This document shows, one piece after another, positions 1 through 10,089 of a DNA stretch of 64,000 nt. The position numbers and the translations under genes were made by a program. The notes below the pieces were generated by a model. It did not search any database, was not told the origin of the DNA, and saw nothing but the letters and a program-made list of their open reading frames with translations. Origin of the DNA: Cylicocyclus nassatus (Eukaryota > Nematoda > Chromadorea > Rhabditida > Strongylidae); contig CATQJL010000316.1 in assembly GCA_958299035.1 (NCBI GenBank), positions 43,645,585 to 43,709,584 on the forward strand, read 5' to 3'. The first letter of the stretch is position 1. Every line of letters starts with the position of its first letter.

Positions 1-5
1 CGATA

Positions 6-1005
6 GTGATGGAGAAATATAGAGAGAAGCAGAAGAAGTTGCAGGCAGCTTTCCTTGACCTGGAGAAAGGCTTCGACAAGGTGCCCCACGAAGTCACATG
101 GTGGGCCTTACGGAAACACAGGGTGCCACAGGAGTACGTTCAGTGGATAGAGTTGATCTGCTGCAGGGCAATCGAAAGCCCACCAAATCAAGGTTGGAAT
201 ACACCAAGGTTCAGTTCTCTCTCCCTTGCTCTTTATCACTGTGATAATTCCGTGATGGAATTGCTTAAACGTAAACCTCCTTAGACACTTCTCTAAGCAG
301 TTGATGTGGTACCAGAAAGGAGCCACAAGACGATGTACAAAACTGGAAGAATAGGTCAGAGTTGTATGGCCTGAAGCTCAACACCAGGAAGACAGAATAT
401 ATGGAAGTGGGCAAACAAACTCCCGGTACCATCGTCATACAGTACCTAGGCAGTCACATCTCAACGGAGGGAGGCTTACAAGAGGTCGCAAGCAGTATGA
501 ACACAGCATGAATGAAATAGAGAGCCTTGATAGGAGTCATGTGCGCAAAAGAATGCCAGTACATTTTAAGTTTCAACTGTGCTAAAGCGTCATCCGTCCA
601 GCAGCACTGTACGGCAGTGAGTCTGGCCTTGTACGCAAGACGAGGAGCGCAAGCTCCGCGTCATGGAAACAAGGATGCTACGATGGACCTTAGGAGTCAC
701 ACTGAAGGATCACATTTGCAATGCCACTGTACGAGAGCAAATGAAAGTAGCTCCACTGCTCAAAAAATGCAGGAAAAGAGGTTACGATGATATAGGCATG
801 TGCACAGAAGGGACGAAAGTGTGAAAGTCACATCACTAAGTCAGCGTTGGCTGTGGAGGCACCAGGCAAAAGGCCCAGAGGTAGACCCAAAATGAGATGG
901 ATGGACAGAATCAAGGCCGACTTGCGAGAACTTAGTATTCACAAAGATATTGCTCTAAACAGGGCGAAGTGGAGACAACTGGCAAGAAAAGCAGACCCTG
1001 CATAA
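6..1005 (+). pseudogene. RTE-type non-LTR retrotransposon reverse transcriptase, decayed 3' portion
   Basis: This is the 3' part of a non-LTR (RTE-like) reverse transcriptase ORF as found in hundreds of copies in strongylid nematodes. The N-terminal piece reads AAFLDLEKGFDKVPHEV, the palm motif carrying the first catalytic aspartate. YLGSHISTEGG near 440-475 is the segment after the catalytic box. The last stretch (about 891-1005) reads RWMDRIKADLRELSI and ends KADPA-stop at 1003-1005, which matches the usual C-terminal tail of these proteins. The frame shifts several times between 284 and 890, there are internal stops, and the region containing the FADD-type catalytic motif is missing or scrambled. 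It is a dead fragment truncated by the window edge. Family assignment is from motif recall, not a search. Confidence 0.85.
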
Positions 1006-1106
1006 GTGGGACACTTGCGAGGATAAAAAAATCTGTATTTGATAAAAATTCTCGAAGGTTTATGCTCATTCTAAAAAGACCATTCGTGCTTTGATGGCTT
1101 CCTCAT

Positions 1107-2047
1107 TTAGATTTTTTTCCGTTTGTGCTGTGAGATTGAGATTGTCAACGTAAAGATTTTTGAGAATTTCCTTTGCAAGCTGTTGATGGTGCTCCAAGCC
1201 ATAACTGCCATTTTAGCCAATAAGAACGGTGGAACATTTAATCCGAATGTTACTCGAGCAAATCTGAAACCAATGATGTTGCTCTCCTCTATCGGAAGGT
1301 TGATATTCCGTATCCATAAGAATCCTCGTAGCGTCTCCATCTAACTCATGAAGGCAAACTTGTAAAAACGGCTTCTCCGTCCGATGTAGCCACATAGGGT
1401 GTTATCCGAAAGCGAAGCAGCTTTGCATATAGTACTGGAAGGTTGAGTGGACCTTGATAGAAAACATCATTTAGTGATGGACTATCCTTGAAATGAGACG
1501 AAGCGTCAAATGCTATGCGAAGTTTCGTCGTTTTTTTGTGTGGCGTAATCACAGGTTGATAGCTGCACTACTTATCACATCAACCTGCGATTACGCCACA
1601 CAAAAAAACGGCGAAACTTCGCATAGCATTTGACGCTTCGTCTCATTTCAAGGACAGTCCATCACCGAATGAGAAGAAGCGTCAAATGCTAAGCGAAGTT
1701 TCGTCGTTTCTTTTGTGTTGCGTGATCACAGGTCGATGTGGTAAATTGTGCAAATGTTCTCCACAAAATGGTTCATTGCTGGAAATCTTTTAGATTATTC
1801 TTTTTTCCAACTGGTCTGTCTTGTTTTATCGTGTGCTTAAAACAAACCTAAATCAGCTTTCAGTCTGCGTAGAATTCCCTTGTTTTTTCGCTATGGCTCT
1901 ATTATCCGATAGTTGGGAATGTGGTCCTTCTTGAACGGCAATCGTACATAGTAAACGCCGTTGCATCTCTGTATTGTATCCTCAAAAAAAAAACCTCGCA
2001 ACTCTTGCGTTGGTAACCTCCTTCTCTGCATCCATTGTACCTCTGTG
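1107..2047 (-). pseudogene. BEL/Pao retrotransposon pol fragment (pre-RT linker and reverse transcriptase)
   Basis: On the minus strand the pieces follow the order of a BEL/Pao polyprotein. The pre-RT segment reads FEDTIQRCNGVYYVRLPFKK (about 2020-1930), then NKGILRRLKADLGLF. The RT start reads TTKLRIAFDASSHFKDSPSL and LNDVFYQGPLNLPVLYAKLL (about 1535-1425), then EKPFLQVCLHELD, then FGLNVPPFLLAKM, and finally ILKNLYVDNLNL (about 1175-1136), the YVDN-type catalytic box of the family. Each piece lies in a different frame, so several indels have accumulated. The upstream (5') side is cut off at 2048, where an unrelated repeat terminus begins. The matching gag is probably the one at 8823-9700, now separated by nested insertions. 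Function is lost. Confidence 0.85.
1474..1735. repeat. Foldback triplication of the BEL RT start motif
   Basis: Bases 1474-1560 and 1579-1665 form an almost perfect inverted repeat (about 87-bp arms, 18-base loop) made of the sequence coding for the conserved start of the BEL reverse transcriptase. A third, direct-orientation copy follows at about 1674-1735. The third copy differs from the first by several substitutions, so the triplication is not a recent assembly stutter. It looks like a local inverted duplication inside the dead pol gene. Confidence 0.8.
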
Positions 2048-2310
2048 GCCGTATTCATCAACGAACCCTCGAGGTTAAAAGTTACCTCAGCTAGCATTCT
2101 AGTTTATAACCCGTATTCACAACATGATCGCAATGAAATTCTCTCATGGGTTAAGTCTACCTTGAGGTAGAAATGAACCTTCAAACGCATAAACCCGTAT
2201 TCATCATTCTACCTTGAGGTTGAATTTTACCTCAATCATCAACTTTCTATTATGCTTTCAAGGTAGAATTTCACCCTAGGATAGCTAGGGTGAAAATCTA
2301 CCTTGAATTT
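2048..2310. repeat. Cluster of GGCCGTATTCAT / ACCTTGAGGT terminal-type repeats
   Basis: Three copies of CCGTATTCA occur at about 2051, 2112 and 2195, each followed by variants of CTACCTTGAGGTTGAA or TACCTCAA. The first copy abuts the BEL pol fragment exactly at 2048. The same sequence in inverse orientation (TGATGAATACGGCC) ends an insertion at about 15718-15733, and related ACCTTGAGGTAG motifs lie at 14041-14060 and 15612-15715. I interpret these as termini of a DNA-transposon or MITE family inserted repeatedly next to itself. The target duplication is not clear. Confidence 0.5.
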
Positions 2311-3129
2311 GCACATAAGAGTTGAACTCTTTCTAAGGACCTCCTTAATTCTAACGGAACTGTTTTCAAAGACGAATATGTTATACTCCTATAGCTCAAA
2401 TTTTGCTTGTTTACTCAGTCTATTGTCTTTTCATCTAATCACGGTTCCTGAAAGTCAATTCTTTGAGATTTATTAAGTGATTATTAATGGGCTAAGCATC
2501 GAAATAGTCAACGCCAAGTGCGCACCCGGTGATCTGCAACTCAAGCGAGATCCTACCCCGCCGAGAAAACTTTGTGCAACTGTAGCGTTAATACTGCTTA
2601 GCCTCACTAGATGAGAATAACGCTATTCGACTCACTAGTTCAATGTTGACATATCAACTAAACTACGCAGACATTTTTATTGGGGGAACAAAATCAACTT
2701 TAGATCTTTACATCAAATAGGAGTAGTAGTACTAAGCAACTTTAATCATAAAAAAAAGAGGAAGAAAACTAAAAGTTAGAAGAACGATACTCGATCTGGG
2801 AAGGCTATGCCATGGGTGAAAAAGTTAAGTGAATCAAAACAAATGGAAACAATCAACGAAGATGTTTGAACTATAGGAATAAAAAACATCAATAAAATGA
2901 GGTTCAGACGGAGCAAGACGTAACAAAAAATTTCAAAGTTAACACCCTTCTCACTTTCGCTATTGCTATCATAAAGAGCAATATCCAGAGTTGTTGTTTC
3001 ACTGCATTTGCACGTTTCTTTTTCCGAATCCCGATACAGCATTTGCAAACAGCTCAGATATTTTAAATGGTTTCAAATTGAAAACATAGGGAAATTTAGT
3101 TTTTAATTTATTTTATTTCTTTTTTATAA
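2311..3129. other. Unassigned AT-rich sequence
   Basis: No coding pattern, RNA gene or repeat terminus was recognised. The open frames are short and without motifs. It may be the interior of the DNA transposon whose end lies at 2048. Confidence 0.4.
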
Positions 3130-3564
3130 TCTTATATATAAAGCTGAATGTGTGTCTGTCTGTCTGTATGTCTGTCTGTCTGTACGTATGTGCGGAATAG
3201 AAATTTTTATTTTTGAACCGATCGGGACCAAACTTGGCACACATATACTTTGGGGCAGGGAGCGTGTCATAGGCTACTTTTCGTTATCGATCGATATCGA
3301 TTTTATCGATTTTTTGCAAAATTTGAGCTAGGGGGCTGGGATTTTGCACAGGGGGGTAATCGAACATGCTGATCACCCCCGTGGGGGTGATCAGCATGTT
3401 CGATTACCCCCCTGTGCAAAATCCCAGCCCCGTAGCTCAAAATTTGCAAAAAATCGGTGAAATCGACATCGATCGATAACGAAAAGTGGACTATGACACG
3501 CTCCCTGTCCCGAAGTGTATGTGTGCAAAGTTTGGCCCCGGGCGGAGCCGGGTTTGCCATCTAG
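3130..3564 (+). mobile_element. Non-autonomous Helitron (palindromic interior)
   Basis: The element starts with TC (TCTTATATATAAAGCTGAAT) preceded by A at 3129, and ends with a GC-rich hairpin (CCCGG...CCGGG, about 3537-3552) followed by TTTGCCAT-CTAG, with T at 3565. That is the standard Helitron structure: A|TC at the 5' end, a 3' hairpin, CTAG|T, and no target duplication. A TGTC-rich tract lies just inside the 5' end. The interior (about 3226-3539) is a long palindrome centred near 3386, including an essentially perfect inverted repeat around GGGGGTGATCAGCATG. There is no Rep/helicase coding sequence, so it depends on another element for movement. A second, larger copy lies at 18220-20882 on the minus strand with the same termini. 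Confidence 0.8.
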
Positions 3565-4416
3565 TGGAGAATAAAGAACATATAGAAACTATGCTAGCGC
3601 CAGAAAATGTAGAAAAGCTCCAAACACGACGTGAGGCAATCTCAGGTCGTACGAGAACCATTTTCAGGCAGAGGTCTCAGAAACAACTTTTAGGTATAAA
3701 ATTTGAGAAAAAAGAAAGTGATCATATCAACTTTTCAAAACTGCTTGTGTGAGATAAGCGATCTTGTGTTCATTCCTATGTGAAAAATCTCTCGATAATA
3801 AGTCTGCGCATATCAGCGCCTTCCCCCACTCTGGGATATCCGGTTCACTGTCACTGGCATCGAGATATTGTTGTGGCAGTTCTTCATCCTCACTAAAGGG
3901 TCTTTCTCTAGTTTTGATGCAGTAGTTTCTCACGCAACACACGAAAACGATTATCTTAGCGACACGGGTGAGATCATGCCTGAGTCATGGTTTTAAGATG
4001 CTTGCTCGTGCCCGCGCACCTTAGTTCTGTGTGTAACGACGAAAGCTGCCTTTCTAACGCAGATCTAATCCAAACGCATTCTCTATAATAATCCTGCCTC
4101 TACAAAGTGCTTCCGTAAATCGTGCTTCTAGAATTGTTCCTTTCCAAAAGATCGAATGCTAGTTGGTTATGAAGTGGCCAACGTTTTGTCATCTCTTGAT
4201 ATGGGCTTTAGAAAAAATCTTTCCGAACTATATGCGCTATCTCCAAGGAGAATGCCTGTCTTTCTTCCTATCACAAAATCCCTGTTTAGTGCACTGCTAC
4301 GGAATATCTGAAAAATAAGTTGACTGTGAAGTGCCAGAAGAGCGGCAAGTTTTGTCGATTACGCGAGATCGTGAACTCGCCCTGGTAAGAATTAACCAGT
4401 AAAACGGTGTATAGTA
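3565..4416. other. Unassigned sequence between Helitron and Harbinger remnant
   Basis: There are short unsupported reading frames on both strands (for example 3727-3942 minus, acidic and without recognised motif). I see no named feature here. It may be decayed Harbinger flank. Confidence 0.35.
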
Positions 4417-5098
4417 TCACATATTGTTCTCATATTTACAGAATGGAAGGTTTTTCTGAATGTGTGAAGCTGATTGCATGTTTTCATTGTCAACTGGATC
4501 TTGTCTGTTGACGTAGTTGTTTTCGCATACTCTTGGCGCCAGAATTTTTATATGGGGACCGTCCAAAGCTCCGATGACATAGGGAATCCTACATCCTACA
4601 TAACTCATAAAATCTAAAACATAGCCTACAGTGCAATAAGTGCATAATCCAACTATTTCTTTGGATGTTGCATTGCTCTTTTTTATTTGGTTATTTGATA
4701 AACTCGTTTTTTCTTCGATATAACACATCCGATACCTGCTCGATAATGCAGGAGACTGTCGGCTGTGAACAGCTTAAGGTAATGACTGTTTTCCTCTGAA
4801 GTTACAATGTGATGGAGCCACATTCTGTAAGCAGATATGTGTACCTGCATATTAGCGCTTCCCACATGTTCTAGGAAGATGGCAAGTTTATGACAGCTCG
4901 AAATCGACGCAGTCCTTGTTGTCGAGTGATAAATCTTCGTGCAACAACGCTAGTAAATGATAAAATCCACATCGACTTGGACGAAAACGCCCTCTGAATT
5001 CCCTGTCGTCGAGCAAATCTAGCGGGTCAACTCTATTGCGGAATACGCGAGGAACCGCCGCATTGATTAAGAAATCAAAGATTTCTCTCTATCTCCAT
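4417..5098 (-). pseudogene. PIF/Harbinger (HARBI1-like) transposase fragment
   Basis: On the minus strand the N-terminus (from about 5098) codes for the same segment as the plus-strand copy at 7945-8258, but with frameshifts. It continues through GSANMQVHISAYRMWLHHIV (about 4865-4800). A further segment reads YVIGALDGPHIKILAPRVCE followed by NNYVNRQ (about 4590-4515). ALDGxHxxI with xxYVNR is the first-aspartate block of DDE_Tnp_4 (Harbinger) transposases. The rest of the catalytic domain (GDSG and the glutamate helix) is absent, so the gene is dead. Harbinger transposases need a second Myb/SANT-like protein, and a relative of that gene lies nearby at 6591-7727. Confidence 0.75.
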
Positions 5099-5290
5099 AA
5101 TCTAAATGAGTCTGAAATAGTTATGATGGTAACTGAAGTACAGGGCCATATAAATATAGTAAGAGCCAAACTCCTGCAGTGCATAAGAATGTTCTTGAGA
5201 AACATTACTTGAAAAAGACACGATTACAACACCATAATATTATGGTAAACACTACAACCCAATATTTTGCAGCTTTTGAAATTTCACTTG
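4683..5290. repeat. Inverted copy of the Harbinger transposase 5' region (partner 7755-8258)
   Basis: Sequence 4683-5290 is present in inverse orientation at about 7755-8258, covering the first transposase exon and about 190 bp upstream (shared tracts such as CATAATATTATG and AAAGCTGCAAAATATT). Identity is moderate with many substitutions, so this is an old inverted duplication or two different copies of one family in opposite orientation, unlike the near-identical palindromes further on. Confidence 0.7.
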
Positions 5291-6460
5291 CTTTCAATTT
5301 CACTTTTCACATTCACTTGCTTTCGGAGTAACCTTAGCCCTTTTTAATTTCATTCTTATTTTCCTCTATACTTTCTCTCGAGCGTAATGCAGGCCCGAGA
5401 TTTGTGCTCTTTCTACTCCAATCATTTATTAGGTACTGGAAAACACTTTTGCTTAATTTAAATTTAATAGCTAGTAATATCTAATTACAATAGCTCGAAA
5501 AGAAAAGTCATGCTTCTACTGGACTTCAACTTTTTTTATAAAGGGTAATGAGCTTTTTATGTAAAAACGCCGCTTCGATTCATTTTTTGGCTTATTTCTT
5601 TGCGACATCTGAATTTTATAATTACTTCTTTGGATAATGCACTTGTCTGGTTCTTGTGACATCAACTATATAAGTCAGCATTTTGTCCGACATAGAGAAG
5701 TAGCGAAAGTAAATGTGTAAACTATTTTATCAACACGATGATACGTTCAAGCTAAGGTGAGAGATCTATGAATCTACATGGGAGGCTAACTTGAGGTAGG
5801 TTGCGACATAACATTCACTTAGGCGTGCTATGACGTGTATATGGTCTAATAGAACAACTTCTGCCTCACTAAATCCTTTTACGAGCTTGAATAATTGAAC
5901 TTCAATAAAAGTAGTTTTATCTATCTATTAGATGTGTATATTTTGCGTGCAATTGGCTTTTACTACCTTTTACTTTTACCTTATCATATCTCATATCGTG
6001 TTCTTCACTTGAAACCACGTTAACGAAGCTGGAAGCCAAGTTGGCTTGGGGAGATTATCAAAGCGTCGCTTAACAAACCTAATCATTCGTGACTCTTCTT
6101 ATCAAGTTTCAGTTGGGCTCTTTTTCGTTGGTGGGTTTTTTGACTTTTTTAAGGTCAGTAAAGTTGCTTGAAATCAACCAGATTAATGCAACATATAAAC
6201 AAATTCAAATTAACATCACATACTAATTTTTCTCCATGTTCTGTCCGATTTGCGTATTTTATGAGTATATTATGAGTATAAATAGTATAGTAAAAGAATT
6301 AGAATAACTCTAAGTTTTGTGATAACTGCTTTTCTTATCTTGTTTGTGCTTCAAACCTTATTCGCAAGTCCTCTACCACAAAAATTATTTGGTTCTCTCC
6401 TTCTAACTCACCGCAAATTATCTCAGACTTTTCTGTTTATCTCCTCCTCTTTATTTACAC
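5291..6460. other. Unassigned sequence
   Basis: AT-rich, with no recognised coding or repeat signal. It lies between the two Harbinger pieces and may be element interior. Confidence 0.35.
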
Positions 6461-6559
6461 CTTAACCCAATGAGTTGTAAATCTGTTTAATGTAAATTAG
6501 CAGCCTCCCCCTTAACCCAATGAGTTGTAAATCTGTTTAATGTGAATTAGCAGCCTCCC
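6461..6559. repeat. Two-copy 50-bp tandem duplication
   Basis: The unit beginning CTTAACCCAATGAGTTGTAA occurs at 6461-6510 and again at 6511-6559 with a single substitution (TGTAAATT versus TGTGAATT). It lies just upstream of the Myb-like start at 6591. Confidence 0.9.
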
Positions 6560-6590
6560 ATGCAGATTTTGTAGTTTTTTTTTAAGTGAG

Positions 6591-7727
6591 ATGTCCCAAA
6601 CAAAGAAACCGAGAGTTGACCGAAACGCCGTTTTTACAGAAGCGGAGAGTAAGAAGCTGATTGCCCTTTATTTAGAAAATAGGGATCAATTCCATGGAAA
6701 ATTCAAATCCGGTAAATGCATGACCCTTCTTGCCAAGTTCTTGTTGATGGATAATCATCATTAGGCAGTAAATCAGGCGAAAATGTCCGCCAGAACCTAC
6801 TAAATGATTGGAGCATAGAAATTACGAATCTTGGACCGAGTCTCTATAGAAGAAGAAATACAAGGGGACAGGCGGAGGTGTATATAACTTGCTGAAATTG
6901 CCATCATATCTTCATCCGCTCGTAGAAGCTCTTGCGGAAAAGCACCATATTGCCGGAGTACCCGGTTTAGGTGAGGAGTTATACAAAACTGACTCTTCTC
7001 AATTAGCTTGAAAAATGCTTCAGATCAAGAATTGGATGGCGAGCTCGAATATAAGTCTGACGATGCACTTGCTCCGAACGGGTTAGGAATAAGGTATAGG
7101 GTTTTGCCAGATTGTGAAGGTTGTATCGGCTGCGGACATTGGTCACGCAGTACGCAACAAGGTACTGAAACACAGAACAGCGACTAATCTGAGGCAGAAA
7201 GTAGTTTGAGAGGCAAAAGAAATGTAAGCTGTTTTTGCGGGCGTACTGTGTAAGCAATGTCCACAAACTCATCGACTTTAACTCAAGCATAGCCTTATAT
7301 GCTCTCAATCATTTCAGTTTCGGGCCAATCACATTTCAGAGATGTAACTGGGGAAGAAGAAGAGGTTGTTTTGGATGACTCACCTGAAACATTTGAGGAA
7401 GGTCGTAAAAAACCAGCAACAACCGACCTGGCATTATCAAAACCTAAGAGCATTGCAGCGTTAGTTATCAAAAACCGTCGTGATTCAGGTTGTAGGAGAT
7501 TTTTCAGTAAAGCTCGTGAAGCTCTCTCGCTCTTTACCGACAAGCGCTCGCTACTTTATGACGAAGAAATAAAGCTGGCACGTTTGAAACAGCGGAAAGT
7601 TCAAATTGAAATTCGTGTGGCTGAGCTAAAAATGGAGGAAGCTAGACTTCTAGTAGAAACCGCAAAGGCGAATCTTCCCCGTAGCACCACTAATGATCTC
7701 CCTTACCCACAATTTTATAGTCTATAA
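6591..7727 (+). pseudogene. Harbinger second protein: Myb/SANT-like with C-terminal coiled coil, probably multi-exon
   Basis: PIF/Harbinger elements encode a DNA-binding Myb/SANT or trihelix-like partner of the transposase, and this looks like that gene. The start at 6591 gives MSQTKKPRVDRNAVFTEAES followed by KKLIALYLENRDQFHGKFKS, a typical N-terminal SANT helix. The reading continues to a GT donor at 6712. A second coding stretch at about 6868-6970 reads TGGGVYNLLKLPSYLHPLVE and ends at a GTGAGG donor. The last part (7299-7727) is a lysine/glutamate-rich helix with heptads (EIKLARLKQRKVQIEIRVAE). The middle exon has frame breaks (6765-6867), so I treat it as decayed. The transposase N-terminus follows on the same strand 218 bp downstream. 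Confidence 0.6.
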
Positions 7728-7944
7728 CACAGATTTCAATCGGAATCCCATGTTGTTGTGATTTCAAAAGCTGCAAAATATTGTCTTGAAGTGTTTACCA
7801 TAATATTATGCTGTTGTAATCGTGTATTTCTCAAGTAATGTTTTATTCGAGAACATTCTTATTCACTTTGAGTAGGAGTCTGTCTCTTACTATATTTATA
7901 TGTACTTCAGTTACCATGATAACTATTTCAGAGTCATTTAGAAC

Positions 7945-8258
7945 ATGGAAGATAGTGAGAGAGAAATCTTTGATTTCTTAATCAATGCGGCGGTTCCTCG
8001 CGTATTCCGCAATAGAGTTGACCCGCTAGATTTGCTCGATGACAGCAAATTCAGAGAACGTTTTCGACTAAGTCGACGTGGCTTCTATAGTTTACTAGCG
8101 CTGCTACATGAAGATTTATGTCCTTCGACCACAAGGACTGCTTCGATCTCGAGCTGTCATAAGCTCGCCATTTTTCTAGAACATGTAGGAAGCGCTAATA
8201 TGCAGGTACACATATTTACTTACAGAATGTGGCTGCGTCAAATTGTAACTTCAGCGCA
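7945..8258 (+). pseudogene. PIF/Harbinger transposase, N-terminal exon only
   Basis: The start at 7945 gives MEDSEREIFDFLINAAVPRV followed by FRNRVDPLDLLDDSKFRERF, then RLSRRGFYSLLALLHEDLCP, then TYRMWLRQIVTSA. This is the N-terminal helical region of HARBI1-type transposases, before the DDE domain. The coding sequence stops making sense at about 8258, where a pyrimidine-rich tract and then a MITE (8364-8821) replace the catalytic exons. The same exon in inverse orientation lies at 4683-5098. No catalytic domain remains. Confidence 0.65.
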
Positions 8259-8261
8259 CAA

Positions 8262-8350
8262 CTCTTTTTTCTTTTTTCTCTTCTTTCTTTCACAACTCTC
8301 TCTCTTCATTCGCACTCACAACTCTCACTCTCTCCTTTCTTCCATTGATA
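8262..8350 (+). repeat. Pyrimidine-rich tract
   Basis: About 90 bases of almost uninterrupted C and T, with repeated ACAACTCTC and CTTTCTTTC blocks. It is a low-complexity expansion at the broken end of the transposase exon. Confidence 0.7.
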
Positions 8351-8363
8351 AACGTTCATCTAA

Positions 8364-8821
8364 CAAGGGAAAGATATTTGTTCACCGCGGCCATTCATAA
8401 TGAGTTGTATATCAAAAAATGCGCCTTTCAATGCTGGTTCGAATACTGTTTCTCATATCTGCGAAACTATAATCTGGATGAGTTGTGATTATTTTTCCAT
8501 GAATAAACTGCGTTAACGCGAAGGGTCAAATTCATCAGAAAAAAATTTTCTTTCCTTTTCAAGTGCTGAATATGATTTAGATAGGTATGATACAACAGTA
8601 TTTTTTTGAGATTCTCTTCAATAGCTTCAAATGGTAACTTGGAACAAATTTGGTGATTTTAACTACACAAAGTACGCAAATTTTCTATGAAAAAATTATA
8701 ACTTCCTTCAGAAGATCGTTTTGCAGATTTCAAGCACAGATTTGGAATCAGTGTTTCGAGGTGCATCTTATACTATACATCGCATTCCAAATGGCGACGG
8801 TAACCGAGTATCCTTTCTTTG
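8364..8821 (+). mobile_element. 458-bp MITE with TAA target duplication (PIF/Harbinger type)
   Basis: The element begins CAAGGGAAAGATATTTGTT and ends with the imperfect inverse (CCGAGTATCCTTTCTTTG), flanked on both sides by TAA (8361-8363 and 8822-8824). A 3-bp TWA duplication is the signature of PIF/Harbinger elements. Two further copies lie at 30484-30943 (flanked by TTA) and 33530-33762 (truncated). It has no coding capacity. The BEL gag fragment begins immediately after the right-hand duplication, so the insertion lies at or near the gag break. Confidence 0.8.
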
Positions 8822-8822
8822 T

Positions 8823-9700
8823 AAGACTATAATGGATTCTTCATTTGCCATTCTTCTTCCACCATTCCTGTGCTGAGGTAATGTTGAAGCACTTTGCGCT
8901 GAACATTGAACTTAGACAGAAGCTTCTGCGAAGCGTATGAACCATCCAGATAGACTCCATGCGCTTCAAGCTGTGACACCAGCGTATGATATTTCCCAGC
9001 AGCCGACGTTGAGACACCATTCTCGTGTCATCAGCACGAACTTGCTTGAGACGAAGCTGAAGCTTGTTGATAAGTCTTGTTTTGTCTCCGTATTTGCGAT
9101 GTGGCATAGCAACCTCTTCGTCTTAATTATCCTCGGTAAAAATGAAGCGACAAATATCCGCGGGCACCCCTTGTAGAGAGTTTAGGTAGTTGCACTTTTG
9201 TGCTGAGCGGCTGCTTCTCTACGTTGGCTTGAAACAATCTCCAGATGTTCTCAAACTCCCACAATTCACCCGAAAATGTGGGAACTGCAATGGCTGGTAA
9301 TTCTGGCCTTGTTGATTCTAAGTTTCCCACCGATGTGCCGAGAGCAGCTGTGTTAGAGTTTCTTGCGTTTTTGCGTTCAAGACTTTTCCTTAAAGAGCAA
9401 AGTTGAATTGTGACAGTTTCGGCATGGTCAATCGCTGCCTGAGCCTTCTTCAGATGATCTTGTATCTCCTGATCTTGCTCCTCTATCATCTCACTCATAG
9501 AATCCACAACCTTCGCAAATTCGACAGGCTTGTCAAAGTAACCTTTTCATTTCTTCCAATTCTATCGCCTTGTTTTGAATGCCGTATCCTTTTCATCGTT
9601 AAGACTCTTCTTTGCCGCCTCACATTCCTCTACTTATTTGAGACTGCGGAATGCCGAGTCAATAGCGCTTTTGCTACTGCAAATCAGTACCTCTAACCAC
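8823..9700 (-). pseudogene. BEL/Pao retrotransposon gag (coiled coil plus DUF1759-like domain)
   Basis: On the minus strand the N-terminal part (about 9700-9360) is a charged helix: EECEAAKKSLNDEKDTAFKT, then MIEEQDQEIQDHLKKAQAAI. Next comes the highly typical LPAIAVPTFSGELWEFENIW (about 9310-9240), the start of the retrotransposon-gag DUF1759 domain. After a frameshift follow KCNYLNSLQGVPADICRFIF and KYGDKTRLINKLQLRLKQVR, the second half of that domain. It ends abruptly at 8823, where a MITE begins. Zinc knuckles are not present here. It probably belongs with the pol fragment at 1107-2047, the two being separated by about 6.8 kb of nested insertions. Confidence 0.85.
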
Positions 9701-10089
9701 TGGGTAAAATTGCCTAGATACTGTAAATTCTTGCTCCCGTGTTCCTGACTATGTGCTTGTTCTCAAGATCTTGTTTCAGAATCGACCTTTTATCTTTGAC
9801 GTTTTCTGTGAAAAGAAAAACCCACGCTGGTATATAACAGCTGCTCCTTGTCCTGGTTCTTTTCATTGACGAGAGCCGATGCACCATAAGGTGGTGGTTT
9901 AGTGCCGATTACCCTGCTTCTGCCGTTCAAACTGTCATGTCCAAACACCAGCAATGTTTTATCGGGGCGAATTCATAAGAAGAGATCATTACCCAAAAGG
10001 CAATGGATAAAGCATCGTAAACAAAAACCCATTTCTACACTACAGCACTGTCTGCTGGTTTCTCTCGATCGCGGTCCGCGTCGTTGTTA
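9701..10089. other. Spacer between two BEL elements
   Basis: It lies between the integrase of one BEL element and the gag coiled coil of the next. It may hold 3' pol, LTR and leader remnants. I could not identify a TG...CA bounded LTR or a primer-binding site. Confidence 0.35.
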
